Positions 12,471-24,708 are shown, counted from the stretch's first letter. The stretch: 64,000 nucleotides of DNA from Saturnia japonica (GCA_033032175.1 CM065307.1:4650001-4714000), one strand, 5' to 3'. Made by a program: numbers and translations. Notes: generated by a model from the letters alone, not told the origin.

Positions 12471-12939
12471 TAGTAGTTTTGCGTGATGCGTGCTTACAGG
12501 CAAACCTCAATAATTTTAATTATATAGTTAGCATCAATTTCAATATGTTAAATTAAAGTAAACTTGTATTTAATTTAGTCAGATATTAGAATAATTTGAA
12601 GGTTATTTGTAGTTTAAAATAATGTTGCGTCCTGTTTCTTTTATATGTTTGAAATATCGTTTTACATTAATACTGATATATTGTTAGTAAACAATAGGTA
12701 TATACCACAAAATAATGATGTGTTATCTAGGTACTAAAGTCTATCAAACTAAAGCCGTCTAGCATAGAGGGCGCGCGAAAGCCGAGCCAGGAGTGTATCA
12801 ACTCGCAAAAGTGAACAAAGGAGTGTAAGGGGTGTCAAATAAAATCTTCAGAACTGAGAAACCCAAGCCAACCTTACCTGTACAGTGATTACCTTTTACG
12901 CGTCGTATTTCAGGATAAGCCGGTGCATGTATGTATAGC
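12471..12939. other. non-coding
   Basis: No supported gene. Around 12770-12870 there may be a degraded edge of the repeat that follows. Confidence 0.4.
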
Positions 12940-13165
12940 AATGATATTTGTAGATACGGCATTGATGCTCTTTACATGGCATCGTGAATAGTGGGCTATT
13001 GCCCTCAGTTCACTTTCGACTTAATAACGGCGTGAGTGAGAAGAAACTTTTATCCTTTTTTGACAACAGAGTTTCCGCCTTATGCTGTGATTTCCTATCT
13101 CTTTTAACATGCTAATAACAAAATTTATAACGTTTTCAAGTTGCTTTTAATGAGAGTGTACCTCA
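12940..13165 (+). repeat. interspersed repeat, inverted partner at 25835-26045
   Basis: The block containing GAGTTTCCGCCTTATGCTGT and TTTCCTATCTCTTTTA is matched by the reverse complement of 25835-26045. Class unknown. Confidence 0.7.
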
Positions 13166-13339
13166 TCTATTTATAAAACGTCATTGATTTATAGTATCTA
13201 TTTACGCATGCCACCATTATAGCGGTGACTGATTACCGACCGTTGATCTATAACTATTTACCACTGTTTTAGATTTATCATCAAACGACTTAAAGAAATG
13301 AGATGCAATACTCAGTTCGAAAGAATATTTTTTATGGAT

Positions 13340-13515
13340 GTTGTTTAACTATGAACCAGTTTGGATGATAATTTTTTTAGTTTGACAGGGGTTACCTCAA
13401 GAGTGGTTCAATTTTAGTTTCATTAGTATTGGACCTTCAACTTCAAAGATACACCAGGGAACTCTTCAAAATAATTAAAGTTTATTTTCTTTTTTGTTAA
13501 AAATTGTTTTGTTAA
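13340..13515 (+). repeat. 'family X' interspersed repeat copy
   Basis: It carries the family hallmark blocks TGGACCTTCAACTTC, GATACACCAGGGAACTCTTC and TTTTCTTTTTTGTTAAAAAT. At least nine other copies of this family occur in the window, all on the + strand. Confidence 0.78.
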
Positions 13516-14245
13516 TGATTATAATAATCTTCCTGCCATTCAATATAATTGTATTTTTTGTATAGTTTCTCTCTCTCTCTCTCTTCAAGTTATGGGTATA
13601 TTAATTGTGTTATAACTCTTCTCGGTACGATTCAAGGATCAGATGTCGTAAGGAGGAAACACACTGATCAGCAAATCGTTCCACACTTTCACAATACGAC
13701 ACAGGTCTTTATTTTGAATAATATATTTTTTGCTATTTCACCTGTTGTAATATTTTGACGATTAAAAAATTAAAAAGTTTTTAATTCTGTTGGATATTTA
13801 TTCAATTAAAGATAAAATCAAAATACACTTGATAAATTATTCTAATTTAGATAAAAGATAAATAAATTACAACATTAACCAATTAAAGCTATCTTTATAA
13901 GTATAGTCTTATCTTTTTATTACTTTTCTTATTGCAATGTCTCGGTCACGGTAAATATATTTTCCTCACTAAAGGATTATTTGCTAACCTTATTTAAAAA
14001 AAAACCGGTAACAAAAATGAAAATCAATGAATACAAAAATGAATAATGGCGTACGTAAACCGAGTGGTGAGAACTTAGTTTGCGTAAATAAGCATATATA
14101 AAGAAATGTATAAGTGTTTAAAATAGTTAACATAAGATCTCAGGGAATTTATCTCCTGCAAACATACACAAAAACTTTAACCTCTTATCAACATAGAGAA
14201 TAAATATGTTGTGACAAGTACATAAGATACATCAATTACATTAGT
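13516..14245. other. non-coding
   Basis: A CT microsatellite lies at about 13567-13584. No gene seen. Confidence 0.4.
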
Positions 14246-14497
14246 ACAACAGTAAAGCCTGGGTCCTTTCCTTTGGTGTGGAGCCCTTGAGTCTAGCAGC
14301 CGCTCGTGCTATCTGTGACACTGCACTAATTGCATTCACTAGCAACCAACAGACACCAATACACTCGGGTACACCACACAAGTACATAGGTTGTATAAGG
14401 GACCTTTTTTGTCTTACTGTAATTTAGACAAAAATTGATAGATCACTAAATACACACATGTTCCTTTCTTGTTCCCAGGAGGCAGAATTAGTTTCAT
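14246..14497 (+). mobile_element. Jockey-family LINE 3'-UTR fragment
   Basis: It matches the first half of the family 3' UTR: CCTTTGGTGTGGAGCCCTTG, then GTACATAGGTTGTATAAGGG and CCCAGGAGGCAG. It is diverged and truncated at both ends, so it is an old copy. Confidence 0.72.
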
Positions 14498-16191
14498 CCA
14501 ATTTCTACGGATAGGCAATTAATTGCTAATTGCTAATTAGCCAGGTTCTCGGTCCAGGTCCAGTTAGCCAGTCAAACAGTTTAACTGTTTCAGAGCTTCC
14601 CGGAACAAACAGACAGGCAGACGAAAATTTTAAAAATTGGTTTTTGTTATAAGTATCCTATAAATACTTTAATATACATTTAGTAGAAAACTGTTATTTT
14701 GACATTAGAAACAGGCACTTCAAGTTTTCTATAATTGTATAGAAAAAAGGTTTAAGGTGTGTTCCGGTAGCTACACTTGAGAGCCAGCCTTACAATAGGC
14801 TAAGTGTACTACCACATTGGGCCAGATAAGATTGTGGCTACAACGCTGAACCTTTATCGATTAAATAGTCTATAAAACGTAAACTATTTTCAATAACTGT
14901 TGTTATTGCATCTGGTTTGACAACTTGAAAGGGATGAAAGTTGTGAAATCGACGAGTGAAATGGTAGCAGTTTTTGTATGTGCTAAATGATATTGGACCT
15001 TATGTATATGGAACAAGGATGCCTAGCTTTTCATGCCTTTGACCGTCGCGACGAGGACAACTAGTTTCATTAGTAACACATTTTCAACTTTATTCTGTTA
15101 ATGCAAAGTTCAATTTTTATTATGTCATTAAATTATAGCTTAGCAACCGAACGGACGATGTTGAATGCGATATTAACCGTATTATTTTTATATAAAAGTG
15201 AAAAATTGCATCTCACTATTCGAAGACCGGTTTACCCTGCAAAACGTATGAACGGTTCTGTCGTCGTGGAACATAAAACTATCCTTGAAAACAGTTCGTT
15301 TTAACAACGGAAATCGCTACTTCGGTACATTACGTTTAAGCGAACAATGCATTGACTCTAACCTCTTCTACAGCAACTTTTAGTAACTGATAATCAATAT
15401 CAATACATAATAAATAGAAAGTCGTTATCGACGCCTGTCTGTTTGTCCGCTTACTTCTTCTAAAACACGTAAAGGATATTTATATTGTTTTCACTGTCAT
15501 GTAGAGTTTTTTTTTGTTTTGTACGGAAGATGTACAATACAATCAATTGTGTTTGTGTATGGTATAGTAAATCCAATGGTTTGTAATCAAGTCGTCAATA
15601 AATCAACTTGCGAGCGCTTACATAGTTTGCTCTGGTTAAACCTTTGTAAGAGATAAATAAAATTAATTTATTAAAGAGTTTTAGTTCTTTAAAAACCTAG
15701 AGAAAATTCTGCGATGGCATATCTCTATCTCCTAAGTTTCACTCACGGTAACCATTTTTATCTACAAGACAATTATTAAAAATATTAGCTTATTTGCGAA
15801 ACTATTTCTTCCAATGTAGATAGTACGCAATTTTCGTAACCATGAATTTATGAACTATCAATACTAGGAGTGGCTTGCGAACATTACATTTAACTCACTG
15901 TTAAACAAAATGAGATAATTACAATTAGTCTTCTAAATGGATTTAAACGCATTTAAGGTTATCTTGCACGAGACATAAGGACAGTGGGCTGATTTAGTTA
16001 AATAACTCGAAAATCGCGATGACTTATAAACTTATAGCATAGAATGAAACATGCATAGTTGAATGTCATTGTATGTTTTCCGCAAACTCAAATAAATAAT
16101 AACAGGAATATAGTGCAACTATCATTTATTAGATATTAATGAGAAATCTGGTAAGCGTTAGCGAAGAGGAAATCCTAAACGAGACAAATGG
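14498..16191. other. non-coding
   Basis: A short stretch near 14570-14640 (CGGAACAAACAGACAGGCAG) belongs to a common lepidopteran repeat type. No exon was found. Confidence 0.4.
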
Positions 16192-16360
16192 GTGATGGGT
16201 CCAGTTTTTAACAACTCGGTCGGTCGAACCCATGTCGCGCCACCGCGGCACAGAGCCGCGCGCCGCGCCGCGCCGTGGCAACGCACCGAATATCGAACGG
16301 GCGACGCGAGGCCCAGCGAATTGGCGAATGAAAAACCGACCGCAGCAAAAGTTTATTTTG
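16192..16360. other. G+C-rich island
   Basis: A run rich in CG dinucleotides (many GCGCC and CCGCG steps) in otherwise A+T-rich DNA. Frames are open on both strands but this follows from composition. It could be a promoter-type island or part of a repeat, and no gene was found attached to it. Confidence 0.35.
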
Positions 16361-16917
16361 ATTGTCATTTTGTTGCTTTTGTTTTATTAGTTAGTGATCT
16401 ACCCGCGACCTGACTTTGGTACCTTGTTAATGACCGCCTATGAGATATAAGGGCACCAAATAAAAGAAATGTGACGTGGGAGTTGTTTGCTAGCTAAAAA
16501 CAATGAAAATAAAGAAGTGATATGCAAATTGTGTTTTGTTGTTAATGTTTATTATTTGTATGTAGCGAAGCGGCTCCGACTAGAAACAAAGAAACTTTCT
16601 ATCATTTCTTTGTTTGTACATTGTAGGTAATTAATTATTATCTATCAGCCTCGAGTCCCATATTTTTTATAAATAATTTGTAATTTAAAATTAAACATAA
16701 AATATACCACTTTGTAAATTACACCCTAGCGAAGCTGGGGCGCGTATCGCTAATAATATAAAAAAGAAAGAAAGAAAACAATATATAACGGAGCAGGGTA
16801 GCAGGTACAAAGGTATCCGCAGTAGGTATACACAGTATGGGCGTATTTCGTTTGCAAGACATATTGTAGCCTTTAGCGCGCATCCGCACTGTTCTATAAT
16901 AAAATGTGTGGCATCGA

Positions 16918-17251
16918 TTTTTCTTAACTGATTATACTATTAGCCTTAGGAGCCCTGTTCAAAAACAGAGCCGCTTATGGCTTTTACAGCTTCACCGGAC
17001 TTAGGGGCGAGCGCTTAGGGCACTCGGCCGCGAATGTTTTGGAAAACTCGCGCACAAGGGTGCCAAAGTTGGAGAATAAGTCGCGATCTGACTAATTCCC
17101 TATCCGTAAATTCGAGCTAAACTAACATATACATATATAAATGTTTCTTCATCCTGCAAGGAAGGAAGGAACATGTGTATATATATTTAATAATCTGAAA
17201 TATGGTCTACACTAACTATCATAAAAAAGAAAAAAAAAGATTCCTTACAGA
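16918..17251 (-). mobile_element. Jockey-family LINE, 3'-UTR-only insertion
   Basis: Flanked by the perfect 12-bp target-site duplication GTGTGGCATCGA at 16906-16917 and 17252-17263. The insert is the terminal third of the 3' UTR of the Jockey family at 28532-32701, severely 5'-truncated. The sequence inside is more diverged than in other duplication-bounded copies. Confidence 0.88.
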
Positions 17252-17263
17252 GTGTGGCATCGA

Positions 17264-17420
17264 GCCACTGCACTGTTTTTATATAGCGCGAGCGAGAACG
17301 ACGCGACGCGACACGGGACGGGACATCCTGTGACATCGCCGAGTGACGCAAGCGCACGCCGCGACGCGCGACGTAGTGAGACAAGGCGCCTACTTGAACG
17401 GGACATCGTCGTAGGTGACG
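17264..17420. other. G+C-rich segment
   Basis: Composition is rich in ACGCGACG steps. It continues the region that was split by the Jockey insertion at 16918-17251. No gene seen. Confidence 0.3.
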
Positions 17421-18051
17421 GTAGATTTAAAACATTTATTTTTAGGCTGCCTGCGAGTGCTGAAATGTTATAAACATGTTTTGACTACAACAATGTCATT
17501 TGGCGGAAGTTGTGTTATTGTGATCATAGATAGAACGTTTGCTCCGACATATGTAATGCAGAGAAAATACGGACAAACTGTTTTTACGTACAAAATTCAA
17601 ATTACTAAAATGACATAAATAACAATTATAAATAAAAACAAAACAAAAATGTGATCATATAACGCCATGTGTCGCAGTAATACTGCGAATAGCGCACAAC
17701 TTGGAATAAGCTGGCTGCATCTATTTTGTGTGACACTAGCGCTGATTTTCAGTTGCAGACAGGTTTAACAAAAAAAAGTGAATATATTTAAACAATTGTT
17801 TGCAGTGTAATAATTATACGTAATATGGTTAAATACCTAATAATAAATTATTGAGACATAGCGACATTCACAAAGCTCAAAACATGGGTGAATGGCAGAT
17901 GTTGTATTTCAGTACAGCTATATATCTATATTTTTATCACTGTTTTTCATACACGAAATTCTACGCGGATGTTTGTATGTATTGTATGTATATAAATTAT
18001 ATAATATATAAATTCTATGTATTGTATAATAAATACATAAAATAAATACAC
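17421..18051. other. non-coding
   Basis: No gene seen. A+T-rich. Confidence 0.4.
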
Positions 18052-18266
18052 ATGAAGAGATGTAACATAGAGCCTTCTCATTGGGAACGTTTGGCAGCAC
18101 AGCGATCGGAATGGCGCAGGATGGTGAACATCCATGTAACCGAGTTCGAGGTTCAGCGTAAAGCTGTCCTTGATACCAAAAGCGACCGGGTAAAGGCTCG
18201 CCCACCTACTGCCATAAGATATCATTATGTGAACGGCGTACTCACGTGCCCTGGGTGCGCACGGTG
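18052..18266 (+). pseudogene. RTE-like LINE ORF C-terminal fragment, interrupted
   Basis: The open frame contains WERLAAQRSEWRRMV and VLTCPGCAR. This resembles the C-terminus of insect RTE-type or related retrotransposon ORFs, where a 'W..LA..R..WR' helix is followed by a zinc-finger-like CPGC. A Jockey copy inserted at 18266 cuts it within that finger. Confidence 0.62.
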
Positions 18267-19161
18267 ATTTGTTCGTATGGAGGATCTCCATAGAGATATG
18301 GACCTTCCTTCGATATATGCCTACGCCAAACACCTTTCTCGCTCTTATTTCGACACCGCGTCGAACCACGCGAATCCCTTAATAAAAGCGGCAGCTTCGT
18401 ATGTGCCCGACCCCAACGCCTGCCGGAGAAAACGCCGGCCGCGTAATATATTCACTGACCCGCCCGACCAAACCAAAAAAGCTAACGCGTTCTACGCCGC
18501 CACCGTCTCTCCAAACAGAGCGTGCCACCGCCCACGCCCGCGTAACCACCGTTCTCTCCGCAGAGGACGGGCGGTAAGCTTCGCTCCTGCACACCCGTCA
18601 CGTCCACCCTCTCTAGCGGCAACCCAAGCCTAGGTCCGTTCCTCGGTGTGAAACCCTTGGGTCAGGCAGCCGCCCGCGCGATACAAAGTGACACTATACG
18701 TGCAACACTTAGTTACCCACACACAACATTACACACGTATGAACACACACACGTGCACACCACACAGGTACATAGGTTCTGTAAGGGACCTTTTTTTTCT
18801 TTTTTTGCGCTAGTTAGTGTAGAAAAACCATTCCGATTATCAAATACACATACGCATGGTCCACTCCTTCCTCCCAGGAGGAGGGAAACGTGCATATGAG
18901 TATATATTAGTTAGCTCGAATTCTCATAGGATTAGGGAATTAGTTAGATCGCCACTTTTTCGGATTCGCGACGACCGCCCGAGCCGAGGTTCGGCCACTC
19001 TGGCACCCTCGTGCGGGTCGTCACAAACTTTCGCGGCTGAGTGCCCTAAGCGCTCGCCCCCAAGTCCGGTGAAGCTGTAAAAGCCGCAGCGGCTCTGTTT
19101 TAGGATAGGGCCCCTTAGGATAACAGTGAAGTTAATTCTAAAAAAAAAAAAAAAAAAAAAA
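18267..19161 (+). mobile_element. Jockey-family LINE, 5'-truncated recent copy
   Basis: Bounded by the perfect 12-bp duplication GTGCGCACGGTG at 18255-18266 and 19162-19173. It ends in a run of A at about 19139-19161. It carries the last 120 codons of ORF2 followed by the full-length 3' UTR (about 500 bp), including the segment missing from the near-full-length copy. It is nested in an RTE-like fragment. Confidence 0.93.
18277..18633 (+). pseudogene. Jockey ORF2 C-terminal fragment
   Basis: The 118-codon open frame matches the end of the ORF2 at 28801-31674 from DLHRDM onward, through RSYFDTASNHANPLIK and RPRPRNHRSLRRGRA. It ends HPSRPPSLAATQA, the likely native C-terminus of the family. Only the post-RT tail is present. 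Confidence 0.88.
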
Positions 19162-19173
19162 GTGCGCACGGTG

Positions 19174-19860
19174 TTCGGTATAAACTCCGAAACTAATGAA
19201 CTTATTTTGATCAAATTTCGTAACAACCTGTAATATGTTCCAACTTAAAAGATAGTATAACTTTTATTGCAATTATTGACAAATTACGGGATGTAACTAA
19301 CTTCTGCGTAGTAATAAACGCGTGCGGAGCTGCGGGCATATCGCTAGTAATTTATATACCTACATATATGAAGTGTATCTGTGTAGCTCATTATAAATGT
19401 TGACTGGATGTTAAATAAATGAAAAAGATTTATATGGAAACCCACACCGATCGTTATACTTCGTTTTCATGACGCCCACCGCTAGTAAATAGATAACATA
19501 AAATATTTTCATAGAAAACAAGACACGTTTATCATCGCGATATCTCAAGCCTATTATTATATATTATAGTCTTACATGCTCAAGTATAATAAATGGAATT
19601 TTATTTATGTAATTGTAGAATCGTGTCTGCTATTTTCAGTATTTATCGAGATTAGTTGTGTGATGGATTGAACTGACAATTAGATATTTTACGCGTGTTT
19701 CTGTGTATAATCAAGATCAATAAAATAATTAATAATAATAATATATATATATATAATAAACAAAATACAAATAATAAGTAATTAAAATTAAATATAAAAT
19801 ATTTTCAATTATATCAATAATAATTATGTAACTACTTTATAGAGGTAAAAAAGAGGTAGC
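19174..19860. other. non-coding with repeat fragments
   Basis: A short TGCGGAGCTGCGGGCATATC segment near 19324 is the tail of a common lepidopteran repeat. A TA microsatellite lies at about 19736-19757. No gene seen. Confidence 0.4.
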
Positions 19861-20078
19861 CTCTAGAACTACTGATCCGATTTTGAAAATTCTTTTAATT
19901 ATAACAAGCTAAATTATTCACAATATATCTCTTATTATATTCAACCGCAGGCGACTTTGTAAGCGTTAAATACATTATCAAATATAATATGAATAAAATA
20001 GCCTATTATCAAAATCATGAATGTAACTTTCTATTAGTGAAGGAATTTTCAGAATCTGATCAGTAGTTCTGGAGCTAC
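19861..20078. repeat. foldback element with inverted repeats of about 35 bp
   Basis: AGAACTACTGATCCGATTTT near 19866 and its inverted match ending in CTGATCAGTAGTTCT near 20070 give arms of about 35 bp at roughly 88 percent identity, around a loop of about 140 bp. It looks like a small MITE. Confidence 0.6.
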
Positions 20079-20368
20079 ATAGAAACTCACAAACTTTATC
20101 TCTGATTAATACATAGATTAATGATTGTTTTCCGTTGGCGTTTCAACTAGATACTGCGCTACCTACAAACTGTAGCTTCTAGAATACGGCAACTTAATAT
20201 CGTAGTGTGTAGTGACTATTTGAAATAAACCTTCTCCAACGTGACAGAGTATAAAATTATTTTATAAAATATTGTTTTTTTTTTTTAAATATTTTATTCG
20301 AATAAAAAGGATTCTATCAGTATGCGATATTAAGTTGAAAACAGGACCGGCGCACAAATTAATCGATA

Positions 20369-20460
20369 ATGGTGAAATACGGTGTCTCTGTAGGCTTTTC
20401 TATAATTGTCGTCGTTTTAGTAACTTCTATGGTGGTGTGTTATATGCAGTATAACGACGG
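20369..20460 (+). CDS. candidate first coding exon with membrane anchor
   Basis: ATG at 20369 opens a frame of 30 codons plus two bases that ends at a strong donor, GG|GTGAGT at 20461. The peptide starts MVKYG and has a long hydrophobic run (FSIIVVVLVTSMVVCY) before MQYND, as in a signal anchor. An arthropod-type initiator TCAGT lies at 20317-20321. The exon ends in phase 2. That phase joins without a frame break to exon 2 of gene 1 (32870) and also to exon 2 of gene 2 (49716). It may be an alternative first exon of gene 1, giving a membrane-anchored form, or the start of an unrelated gene. A chance frame cannot be excluded. Confidence 0.42.
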
Positions 20461-20739
20461 GTGAGTATATCTTTGATAAAAAAGGTAAATTTAAAATTTA
20501 TGAAACCCCCAACATAAGTAACCTATTCATTGAGGCCATTCCAATGAGCCCAAATACGATAACTTTGCTGTAAGCTGGTGAGGTATGCTACGGATTCCAG
20601 ATGACGCTGCAGCAGTAACAGAATACCAAATTTCGACTCAATCAGACCTGTTGAAGATGCTCACTTCTATTTGTCAACTAGAAAAGAACTGATAATCTTC
20701 AAATGACTAAACAGATTTTTTATAATCATAGCTAAGAAT

Positions 20740-21800
20740 ACTCTCGATCAAATCGCCTTTCAAACAAAAAGGCTAGAGGGCACGGCAGAGCGCCCGCCAA
20801 GTCGAGCACGGCCGTACCATCCTTTTCTCGAAGCGACTCACGGCACATTTGAACCCCTCGTAACTTCGTAGTGTATAAAGCAAGAAGTTTGAATTTTTAG
20901 AGATCAAGAGGACATACTATATCTGACTATATTGTCAATATATCTAATAATTATACATTATAAGTTACGAATTATCGCTAGTCAAAGTTCTTCAATAAAT
21001 TTTGTCACTGACACACTCGATCATCAAAATCTAAGGTACTTCCAGCAGTCTTAGAAACTTAAAATTTTGAACTTTAGTTAGCATTTAAACTATAAAGGAA
21101 GAAAAAAATTAAAAATTCCGATTTTCGAAGATCTGAGACCCTGACGTGAAACCCAAGTGCCCAGCCAAACTATTAGAGATATCGAAATACCGCCTTAGTG
21201 AAAGTTATTCGTTCTAATGGTTCATAAAAATCCAAGATCTAGAGTAATTGATGTGGAACCCAAATAGCTCAGCTTTCCTGTAAAATATATTTTAAAAAAT
21301 GCCGATTTATTGAAAATGATTTCTGTGGAACACGAAGCCTCCGTCCAGTTAATTTGATTTCTAAGCGGAGCATTAAAGCGCTCGGACGCGTGTTCATTTC
21401 AATAGGGCCTAGGGGCAAACATTAAAAGCAAAAAACTGAATCACCATGATAGGCTTTTTCTGCTTATCGATATTACGAAATTCCAGTATCCGATTCAGAA
21501 ACTTCATAATAAACTACAAAAAAACCCAAGAAAAACATGCTGTAAAAAACGGACCAAGTCTCAATTGAGATAGTTTGTCTATAAAAAGTAGTGAAATCTC
21601 ATAATCAGCCAAGTGTAGGAGGTAGATATAAAAAAAAATCAAGTAATTTTGGCTCAAATCAGGTCTATCTTTTACACATTAAATTCCATTCTTTAGATTC
21701 TACTGTGCCTAATTATAATATACTAGCGATCGCCCTAAGGTCGAAATTCGACCAGCGACTTTTGGATCATAGACTATTTTCGGTTTGACATTTGCAGTAT
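20740..21800. repeat. interspersed repeat region
   Basis: Segments such as GCACGGCAGAGCGCCCGCC and CGAAGCGACTCACGGCACAT near 20780-20860 are typical of abundant lepidopteran repeats. The region has no coding frame. Boundaries are approximate. Confidence 0.5.
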
Positions 21801-22599
21801 TCATGAAACTAAACAATGAGTATTATCTACATCACTTACTGTCACTTTTTGTTGAGTGACAATGTCAATATTTTTGGGAGTCTAAGTTCAATGGCACATG
21901 TCGGGTTAGGATTCGAAGCATTCATTTATTGAATTGAATATATTAGTAACAGATACTATAGATAAATTTTAGCTTTCTGCGCTCCTTCTCCATATAAACT
22001 TTAACCATGCCAAATCTCACAGTCTTCCATGCACGTAATACGCTTAAAATGGGATAGAAAGCTTTTGCTTCACGTATTAACTTAAAGATAATTATTATAG
22101 CCTAAATATTTTATTTAATGACACAAGACAATAAGGTGTTCATATTTTTATTACATGTCTTGGAATTTTGCATATGACTTGGCTGTTATTGTTATAAACC
22201 CTGTGCATTCTGAATATAAATTAATGTCAATTGTAGGTTATAATTGTGTTTTACACATAACGCGGTTTGCTACATTCTTCATAAAATGGTAAAACCTTTA
22301 TATAATTTTGCTGTTACCGTGTATAAATGACTCAGGTATTTAAATTTCTGAAGTATATAATATGTAAAATGCAACTAAAGTCCTCGAAGTACATTATCCT
22401 TTGTGAACTGAACAAAGTTAGACGTGTTGCAAGTAAATAATATTCTAACGGTGCAATTTTTATTATTTCAAATGTAAGTAACTTTTTTTTATCTTAAAAT
22501 GAAATAAATGTGACACTTACAATATTGTTTAACCCTATATGCAATAAATGCAAAAAATATTTAAAAAATCCTATTATTATTAACGTTTATTTTCCATCT
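21801..22599. other. non-coding
   Basis: No gene or clear repeat seen. Confidence 0.4.
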
Positions 22600-22835
22600 T
22601 CAACAAAAGACGGGAGTTTACTCAATTCGAATGTATATTTGTTCAGCCATAACTTCTTTGTTTATGAAACCGATTTTGATGATTCTTTTTTTATTGGATA
22701 GGGGATACCTAAGAATGGGATAACAATTTAATTTCATTGGCATTGGACCTTCAACTTGGAAGATACACCAGGAAACTCTTCAAAATGATTGATGTTGGTT
22801 TTCTTTTTTGTTAATAATTGTCTTGTTTAGTTTCA
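22600..22835 (+). repeat. 'family X' interspersed repeat copy
   Basis: A long copy: AAAGACGGGAGTTTACTCAA, TTCAGCCATAACTTCTTTGT, GGCATTGGACCTTCAACTT and GATACACCAGGAAACTCTTC, in the family order. Confidence 0.82.
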
Positions 22836-23280
22836 CCCCTGTACCCGGTGTCTCTCTGTAATCAAATCTTGCAAATTTCTCACCTTCCTCTTATCATATA
22901 GAGTTGAAATTTTATATGTTGATTCAATTCCGCGGACAATAGGTTTTTATGGTATGCGTGACCTGATTCCATACCCATGATTGGCTCCAGACGAAAGAAC
23001 TTAACGATCAACAGCTTAGATATGAAATTTTGGATGCTCCTTTAGTTTGGATTGCTCGCTTTAAATTGCACCATAGCCTGGCTGCTGCACCCAGGGTTGA
23101 CATTTGATGAGAGAACTCTTCAACTATTAGTAACACAGACATGATATTTTTTATGGGTATTTAATTATGATAGCCCGTTTTAACAACAAAAGCTTTTTTT
23201 GAAAAATCATTATTTAAATTAGGACGTGTTCATAGAATCGCGTAAAGTTTTGTTTTCGTAGCACGGCAAATGAACTACAT

Positions 23281-24296
23281 CAGGGATGGCGAACCAATAG
23301 CACGCGTGCCATTATTGGTGGCACGTAACACAATATTTTGGGCACGCCACTGATTACAAAGTTCTGTATGAATTATTATATTACGAAGGATCGGGATTGT
23401 TATTGTATTTACATATTGGACTATAATTACTAATCACGCATAGTTTGTTTACGCCTAGCCTAATAGTCAATTTCGTTGACACAACTGTATTTAAAAGTTT
23501 TCTTTTTGTGTTATATTTATAATTTTTAACTGTTATTTAATATGGCCAGTTCAGTAAAAGTTTAATATAGTAAGTGTATCAGTTAATATAAAACTTAGTG
23601 GACTGTGAAATATGACATGATTACTAAATTGATTTAAATTGATGAATAGTAAATTTTATGTTCTGGAATAGTTGAAATTGAATTTTGAAACACATCACAA
23701 ATCCGTTAATAAAATAAACGAACAGGGTAAAAGGAATTAATTGTAGGCGCAATGAAAGACAGAAATAAAGCAAATGCGCAAATCCATTGCTCGACATAGT
23801 AAACTTTTTCAAGAGGAGACTTTTGTATGATTTAGATAACAAAGATAAGATAATTCCGTGCATCAAAGATACTCCTCTATCTAGAAACACAATAAAAGAA
23901 ACAATCATAAAATTGGCCAGAAATGTAACAATTCTAACAAAAAATTGACATTAACACTGCTCCTTTTATTTCGCTGTCTTGATGAAAGCACTGACGTCAC
24001 TAAATCTACATGTTTAGCTTGTCAATATTGCGTAAGAAACGTCATTAAGGAAGAATTAACTGCGATAACATCGTTGCTAACAATTACTAAGAGATATTTG
24101 TACGTCTGTTAAAAATTGGCTTCGTGAGAAAGTAATTGATTTGAAAAATATAATTGTGTCAGTAATAATTGGTGATGCTCCAATTATGGTGGGCAAATAA
24201 ATGGTTTCATAAATTTATTTCAAACAGACGTAGGACAAAACTAATTTTTTTTTAATAGAAAATAGCACGTTGATACATAAAGTTTCGCCATTCCTG
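23281..24296 (+). mobile_element. hAT-type DNA transposon relic
   Basis: Terminal inverted repeats of 15 bp, CAGGGATGGCGAACC at 23281-23295 and its counterpart CAGGAATGGCGAAAC on the minus strand at 24282-24296, match at 13 positions. The flanking octamers AACTACAT (23273-23280) and GACTACAC (24297-24304) match at 6 of 8, as expected for an aged 8-bp duplication. Transposase remains lie inside. The element is 1016 bp, internally deleted compared with autonomous hATs. Confidence 0.82.
23560..24250 (+). pseudogene. hAT transposase remnants
   Basis: In broken frames one can read segments resembling transposases of the hAT group found in ZBED5/FAM200-like proteins: KDTPLSRNTIKETI, then a stretch like the first catalytic region (FAVLMKALTS), and GDAPIMVGK, equivalent to the usual DGAPAMxGK. 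Several stops and frameshifts. Not functional. Confidence 0.6.
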
Positions 24297-24309
24297 GACT
24301 ACACTGTAC

Positions 24310-24500
24310 CTGATGGTTAGCACAGTATAATCCAATACCACCGGCGACTACAGTAAGATATAGAATCCGTCGATAACCACCGCTGTCATGGCGGCCTGCT
24401 CAAATGTCTCTTCACGTTATGCTTAAAGGACTTCAAGTTATAGGAAGAAGGGAACACACTGTTCCCCAGCATCACAGTATGGCAAAGATAAAACGTTTCA
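24310..24500 (+). repeat. interspersed repeat ('ATGGTTAGCACAGTATAAT' family)
   Basis: It contains GATGGTTAGCACAGTATAAT, ACCACCG and CTTCACGTTATGCTTAAAGG, a known style of lepidopteran repeat. A second partial copy is at 63455-63540. Confidence 0.6.
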
Positions 24501-24708
24501 AACTTGTAAGTGTATTACTTACTTTTACTTTTACGTTTACGTTTACTTCAAGTTGTAACAAAAAAAGCATTCAAGACCAAGGTCACTTATTTTTTTGCGT
24601 TTTACCTCATTATTGTTTAATACCTATCAAGCGCTGATGCGGCCGTAAAAAATAATAAGCAAGAATTGCATCACCAACTTCTGCTCAGTGACCAATTAAT
24701 TTATATTT

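Noticed and set aside
16192..16413. Possible protein in a G+C-rich island
   Set aside because: Open on both strands by composition, Arg/Ala-rich without a domain, and no splice context.
17918..18369. Minus-strand open frames across the RTE/Jockey junction
   Set aside because: They are antisense to two retrotransposon fragments and gain their length from them.
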